Positions 31,700 to 35,650 of a DNA stretch of 35,650 nt are shown here, piece by piece. Each line of letters starts with the position of its first letter. Positions within the stretch are counted from its first letter, which is position 1. The notes under the pieces were generated by a model. That model was not told the origin of the DNA. It ran no database searches and saw only the letters and a list, made by a program, of their open reading frames with translations. The DNA comes from Symbiodinium natans. Taxonomy: Eukaryota; Sar; Dinophyceae; Suessiales; Symbiodiniaceae. The stretch spans positions 637,386 through 673,035 of the forward strand of contig CAJNDS010002107.1 of the NCBI GenBank assembly GCA_905221605.1. Reading direction: 5' to 3'. The position numbers were made by a program, and so were the translations under genes.

Positions 31700-32955
31700 G
31701 ACCAAAAAACCAAAAAAAACCATCTTTTTTAGAGAATGGGGAGGGGATGTTGAAAAATATTGGTTTTTTGGTTTTGCCTCGTAAAAAGATAGTTTTCCAT
31801 AGAAAAAACCAACTTTTCCCACGTAAAAAGATGGTTTTTGTCTGGACTGCCTCAGGAAAACCATCTTTTTGCGATGTAAAAGTTGGTTTTTGGCTCCAAA
31901 ACCATCTTTTACGAGGCAAAACCAAAAAACCAAAAAAACCATCTTTTTTTAGAGAATGGGGAGAGGATGTTGAAAAAGATGGTTTTTGGTTTTGCCTCGC
32001 AAAAAGATAGTTTTCCATAGGAAAACCAACTTTTCCCACGTAAAAAGATGGTTTTGGTCTGGACTGCCTCAGGAAAACCATCTTTTTGCGAGGTAAAAGT
32101 TGGTTTTTGGCTCCAAAACCATCTTTTACGAGGCAAAACCAAAAAACCAAAAAAACAATCTTTTTTTAGAGAACGGGGAGGGGATGTTGAAAAAGATGGT
32201 TTTGTTTTTTTGGTTTTGCCTCATAAAAAGATGGTTTTCCATAGAAAAACCAACTTTTCCCACGTAAAAAGATGGTTTTGGTCTGGACTGCCTCAGGAAA
32301 ACCATTTTTTGCGAGGTAAAAGTTGGTTTTTGGCTCCAAAACCATCTTTTTACGAGGTAAAAGTTGGTTTTTGTGTCCAAAACCATCTTTTTACGTGGGA
32401 AAAGTTGGTTTTGCTATGGAAAACCATCTTTTTACGAGGCAAAACCAAAAAAAACAATCTTTTTCAAAATCCCCTCCCCATTCTCTAAAAAAAGATGGCT
32501 TTTTTGGTTTTTTGGTTTTGCCTCGTAAAAGATGATTTTGCAGCCAAAAACCAACTTTTGCCTCGCCAAAAGATGGTTTTCCTGAGGCAGTCCAGACCAA
32601 AACCATCTTTTACGTGGGAAAAGTTGGTTTTTCTATGAAAAACCATCTTTTTACGAGGCAAAACCAAAAAAACTATCTTTGTCAACAGCCCCTCCCCATT
32701 CTCTAAAAAAGATGGTTTTTTTTGGTTTTTTGGTTTTGCCTCGTAAAAGATGGTTTGGGAGCCAAAAACCAACTTTTACCTCGCAAAAAGATGGTTTTGG
32801 CGTGGTGTTCTTAAGGAAAACCATCTTTTTGCGAGGGAAAAGTTGGTTTTCCTATGAAAAACCATTTTTTTACGAGGCAAAACCAAAAAGCAATCTTTTT
32901 CAAAATCCCCTCCCCATTCTCTAAAAAAGATGGGGTTTTTTTGGTTTTTTGGTTT
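31700..32955. repeat. Palindromic repeat array: three units facing three inverted units
   Basis: A landmark word (AGAGAATGGGGAGGGGATGT type) occurs at 31731, 31951 and 32168. Its reverse complement ends at 32486, 32704 and 32922. Spacing is 217-220 bp on both sides, and each pair shares a centre at about 32327. Inside the units, AAAGATGGTTTT and its complement AAAACCATCTTT alternate many times with AAAGTTGGTTTT / AAAACCAACTTT. Single units therefore also fold on themselves. No protein-coding content is supported. Confidence 0.85.
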
Positions 32956-33065
32956 TGCCTCGTACCTCTCTCGGGCCAGAACCGTTCAGCTCTACATGTA
33001 GCTGTCCAGTGGACGGTTTTGGTTCGAAGCAAGACGTGTCAGCATGCTTGGAGGCTCGTTGGTTT

Positions 33066-34425
33066 TAGTCAGTCTTATATTAATCTCAGCAATAGCATTC
33101 CTATTCCTATTAATGTAAAAGGGTTCCTAACCACCTTTATAGGACTTCTTTTCATTTTACTTATATTCTTATGAACTTTCAGAGGGTTCTTATTCAACAT
33201 CAGAGGATTCCTAATACTTTTCAATAGGGTTCTTATGCATTTCAACAAGGTTCTTAATCATTTTCAAATGGCCCTTTTAATTCCAACAGGGTTCCTCTGA
33301 AATTAAAAATCTTTTTAAGATTCATATTGGTGCCTATTCATTTTAGTGAGTCTCCAAGTGATTTTAATGGTATTCTTAGAAAATTGAAGAGCATTCCTCG
33401 CCCTATTAATTCTAACAGGAATCACATTAAGTCTAACAGGAAGCCAAGAAATTTTGAAAAGGAACCACATTGAATTTTGTAGGATTCCTATTGGTTCCTA
33501 TTATTTTTAGTAGGATTCCTCTTCGTTTTTAAAGGATTCCTATCAATTGGTAATTGGGTTCTTATAAATTTTACTGGGGTTCCTAATAAATTCCGAGTAA
33601 TGTCAAAGGGTTCCGAAGGATTCCTAATACGTTTTTGTAAACAGGGTTCTTATGAATTTCAACAAGGTTCTCAATCATTTTAAAGTGGCTTCTTTTAGTT
33701 TCAATAGGGGTCCATCTGAAAATGAAAAGGGCTCATACTTCTTTTTAGGATTCCTATTGGTTCCTATTCATGTTTGTGACTTGCAAAGCAATTGGAATGG
33801 TTTTTTCTGGAGATTTGAATAGCATTCCTGTCCCATTAATTCTAATAGGAATCACATGAATTCTAACAGGAAGCCTAGAAATCCGAACCACATTTATTTT
33901 TATAGGATTCCTATTGGTTCCTATTAATTTAGTAGGATTTCTCTTCATTTTCAAAGGATTCCAATAGGGTTCTTATGATTTTTAGTGGTGTTGCTTACAA
34001 ATTCTAATTGATGGTGGGACCCTCTTCATTTAAAAGATTCCTCTTAATTTGTAAAAGGGTTCTTATGAATTTTAGTGGGGTTCCTCATAAATTGAATAGG
34101 ATTCTAATTCATCATAACAAGATTAAGAGAAATATGAATAGAATATTTAGATTTAATGGAATTCCCACATTCCCGTGAATTCAAAAAGGGTCCCTTTTCA
34201 TTTTCACAGGCTCCCTACTATTCTTCATGGGGGCCCTATTATTTGTCTACATTTTAATAGCATTCCCATGACGTTTGATAGGGAGTTCCTCTGACTCAAA
34301 TATGATTCCAAGTCATTATTCTTATTGATTCAATAAAGAGTCTTATTCATATTAGTAGGGTTCGTATGAATTTCATAGGGTTTTCGTTCAATTAGGAGGG
34401 TTCTTATTAAATTCATAGCTATGAC
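33066..34425 (+). repeat. AT-rich degenerate repeat field (GGATTCCTATTGGTTCC-type)
   Basis: Short related words (GGATTCCTATT, GGGTTCTTATGAATTT, TTCTAACAGGAATCACAT) recur with variation. A higher-order duplication is visible: 33223-33560 resembles 33640-33975 at an offset of about 417-430 bp. Base composition is far more AT-rich than the rest of the window. All frames are stop-rich. Confidence 0.75.
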
Positions 34426-34460
34426 TAAGTATGGATTTCTTACTCCGACACGGCCTCACG

Positions 34461-34494
34461 GTGGGTCATGGGGGGGGTGTGAGCATATATATAA
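34461..34494 (-). repeat. Right arm of a 3-kb-spaced inverted repeat
   Basis: GTGGGTCATGGGGGGGG, TGTGAGC, then ATATATATAA. It is the inverse of the left arm at 31529-31566, with the AT-rich microsatellite on the outer side in both cases. Confidence 0.65.
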
Positions 34495-34560
34495 ATATAA
34501 ATATAAATATACATAGAGAGAGAAATACAAATATACATACATATGCATATGCATATAGGT
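34482..34560 (+). repeat. ATAAAT / GAGA / CATATG microsatellites
   Basis: ATAAATATAAATATAAATAT, a short GAGAGAGA, then repeated CATATG. Confidence 0.8.
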
Positions 34561-35405
34561 AGGTATCTAGGTTTGGGATGTGACACATGCCCGCTGATTT
34601 GCAAGGGGACCCATCAGGTTTCGGAGGCTGGAGATGTCGCGCCAAAGATTTTTTGCGGCTCCATACGTGCGGCCCGCAGTGAGCACACAAAAGCAGAGCG
34701 ACGTGGTGCACAAGTTTCAATGCTTTTTCCGTCTTGAGATGTTGCGAGCTTGGGCTGACAGGTGCGGGTAGCAGCTAATGTGTCAATCCCCTCGAAGCGC
34801 AAACGACCACAAGCACGTCTTGAAGCGAGCAGCAAGTTTGGTGGCGTGATGGGTCATAATCCTTGCAAACTATAGTGCATAGTGGCTCTTAGAAAAAGGT
34901 GCACCTTTTACAGCCAATTGTCGGCTGCGAGCCTCTCTGTCCAGTTTCAGGCCGGCGGGAAGCTAAGTGGGGTATCAGGATGACAGTGTATCAGGTGAAC
35001 TTGAAACGAAGCCGATGGTCCAGATGCACAGAACACCCTGCTAACTTGACCCGACCCGCGGTGCAGATCAGGGGATGAAGTTTCAGACTGTTGAGGCAAC
35101 GGCGGCTTCCGAATAGGGTCGAAGTTACTTGTCAGGATGTGGCATGATGTGGCGGCTCCTTTTTGGCATTCTCTGGCACTTCGCAGCATTTTTCGGCCCA
35201 AAATGATCGCAGGCTCGCTTCATGTGCAGTCCGAAAGACAATGATGCGCCTGTCGCACCATGGCGTTCGTGGCGTTGCTGGTGTTCGTGCCCCAAAACAG
35301 GTGGCATTGTGTGTGTCGTTGGCAGTGTGCTTGGGACACCACAGGGTTTTCATGCCACAATTCCTGAGCCCAACCAGGAGCCTTCGGCGGTCTGAACAAA
35401 GTAGC
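34561..35405. other. Upstream region of the LysRS-like gene
   Basis: No gene is supported on either strand. The overlapping minus-strand frames have no motif. AACAAAG just before the ATG might be a splice acceptor. Confidence 0.35.
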
Positions 35406-35650
35406 ATGAGTTTTTGCAGCGCTGCTCAGCATAAGGTGCTATTCGCAGCGACACGTAGCCACTCTAGCTCGGCACCAGCCACGGCACAGCAGGTCGTCAG
35501 TGACGACAGTGAGGACAGCGAAGCAGCCACGTACAAGGAGAGCCGGCTGCAGCAGGTTCGGTCACTGCAAGAGGCCTACCCCCACAAGTGGCCCGTGGAC
35601 ACCTCCATCCCAGAAGCGGTGAAGCTCGGTGAGATGGACCAAATGGAGTC
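35406..35650 (+). CDS. KARS: Lysyl-tRNA synthetase, N-terminal part (truncated by window end)
   Basis: An open frame runs from ATG 35406 to the window edge (81 complete codons) without a stop. The leader MSFCSAAQHKVLFAATRSHS is Ser/Ala-rich with scattered basic residues, like an organelle transit peptide. An acidic linker (SDDSEDSEA) follows, then YKESRLQQVRSLQEAYPHKW and VDTSIPEAVKLGEM. The Y-x3-R ... L ... YPHKW/F-x-V-x-x-S(I/L) pattern is the segment that opens the anticodon-binding (OB-fold) region of eukaryotic-type LysRS. The enzyme charges tRNA-Lys using ATP. The class II catalytic motifs lie beyond the window, so the assignment rests on this segment alone. Another start upstream, or an upstream exon, is possible because the frame is still open just 5' of the ATG. 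No intron is visible in the part present. Confidence 0.75.
   Translation, partial: MSFCSAAQHKVLFAATRSHSSSAPATAQQVVSDDSEDSEAATYKESRLQQVRSLQEAYPHKWPVDTSIPEAVKLGEMDQME

Noticed and set aside
31347-32150. Minus-strand 267-codon open frame with poly-Ile and repeated FWFCLVK-like segments
   Set aside because: It runs through the (ATT)n array and the palindromic units; the readings repeat because the DNA repeats.

Overview
This window looks like nuclear DNA of a dinoflagellate, most likely a Symbiodiniaceae-type genome. It is mid-GC, gene-poor and dominated by non-coding sequence. The one gene that can be fully modelled is broken into ten exons. Seven of its nine introns end in AG followed by G, and three consecutive introns lack a GT donor and fit only GA or GC donors. 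Both confident genes lie on the + strand, as expected for unidirectional dinoflagellate gene arrays. The organism call is inference from gene architecture and from a recognised dinoflagellate protein family; no marker gene is present.

Layout. Positions 1-27.0 kb are mostly intergenic DNA with diverged dispersed repeats in pairs, a 503-bp near-identical direct duplication (13.10 and 14.55 kb), perfect short palindromes, and a few exon-like islands of low confidence (window start; 10.35 kb; 12.28 kb; 13.13/14.58 kb; 18.9 kb minus; 25.9-26.6 kb). Positions 27.02-30.45 kb hold a complete ten-exon gene. It encodes a roughly 557-residue polytopic membrane protein with a split TIR-like signature: a SHSW box, a DRICIHQ box and an RLWTMFE box whose Glu sits where TIR NADases place their catalytic Glu. 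The exon phases chain without a break from ATG to stop.

Positions 30.8-34.6 kb are a repeat block. It contains alternating purine-pyrimidine GT/GC tracts, an (ATT)n/(AT)n array, a 1.25-kb palindromic array (three units facing three inverted units, centre near 32,327), and 1.35 kb of AT-rich degenerate repeats. Much of this block lies between two inverted copies of a short C-run/ATGACCCAC sequence, about 3 kb apart. Positions 35.41 kb to the end carry the start of a lysyl-tRNA synthetase-like gene with a probable organelle-targeting leader, truncated by the window edge.

The two confident genes show no functional link. The candidate new biology is the membrane-embedded TIR-like protein with its unusual introns, and the palindromic repeat block just downstream of it.
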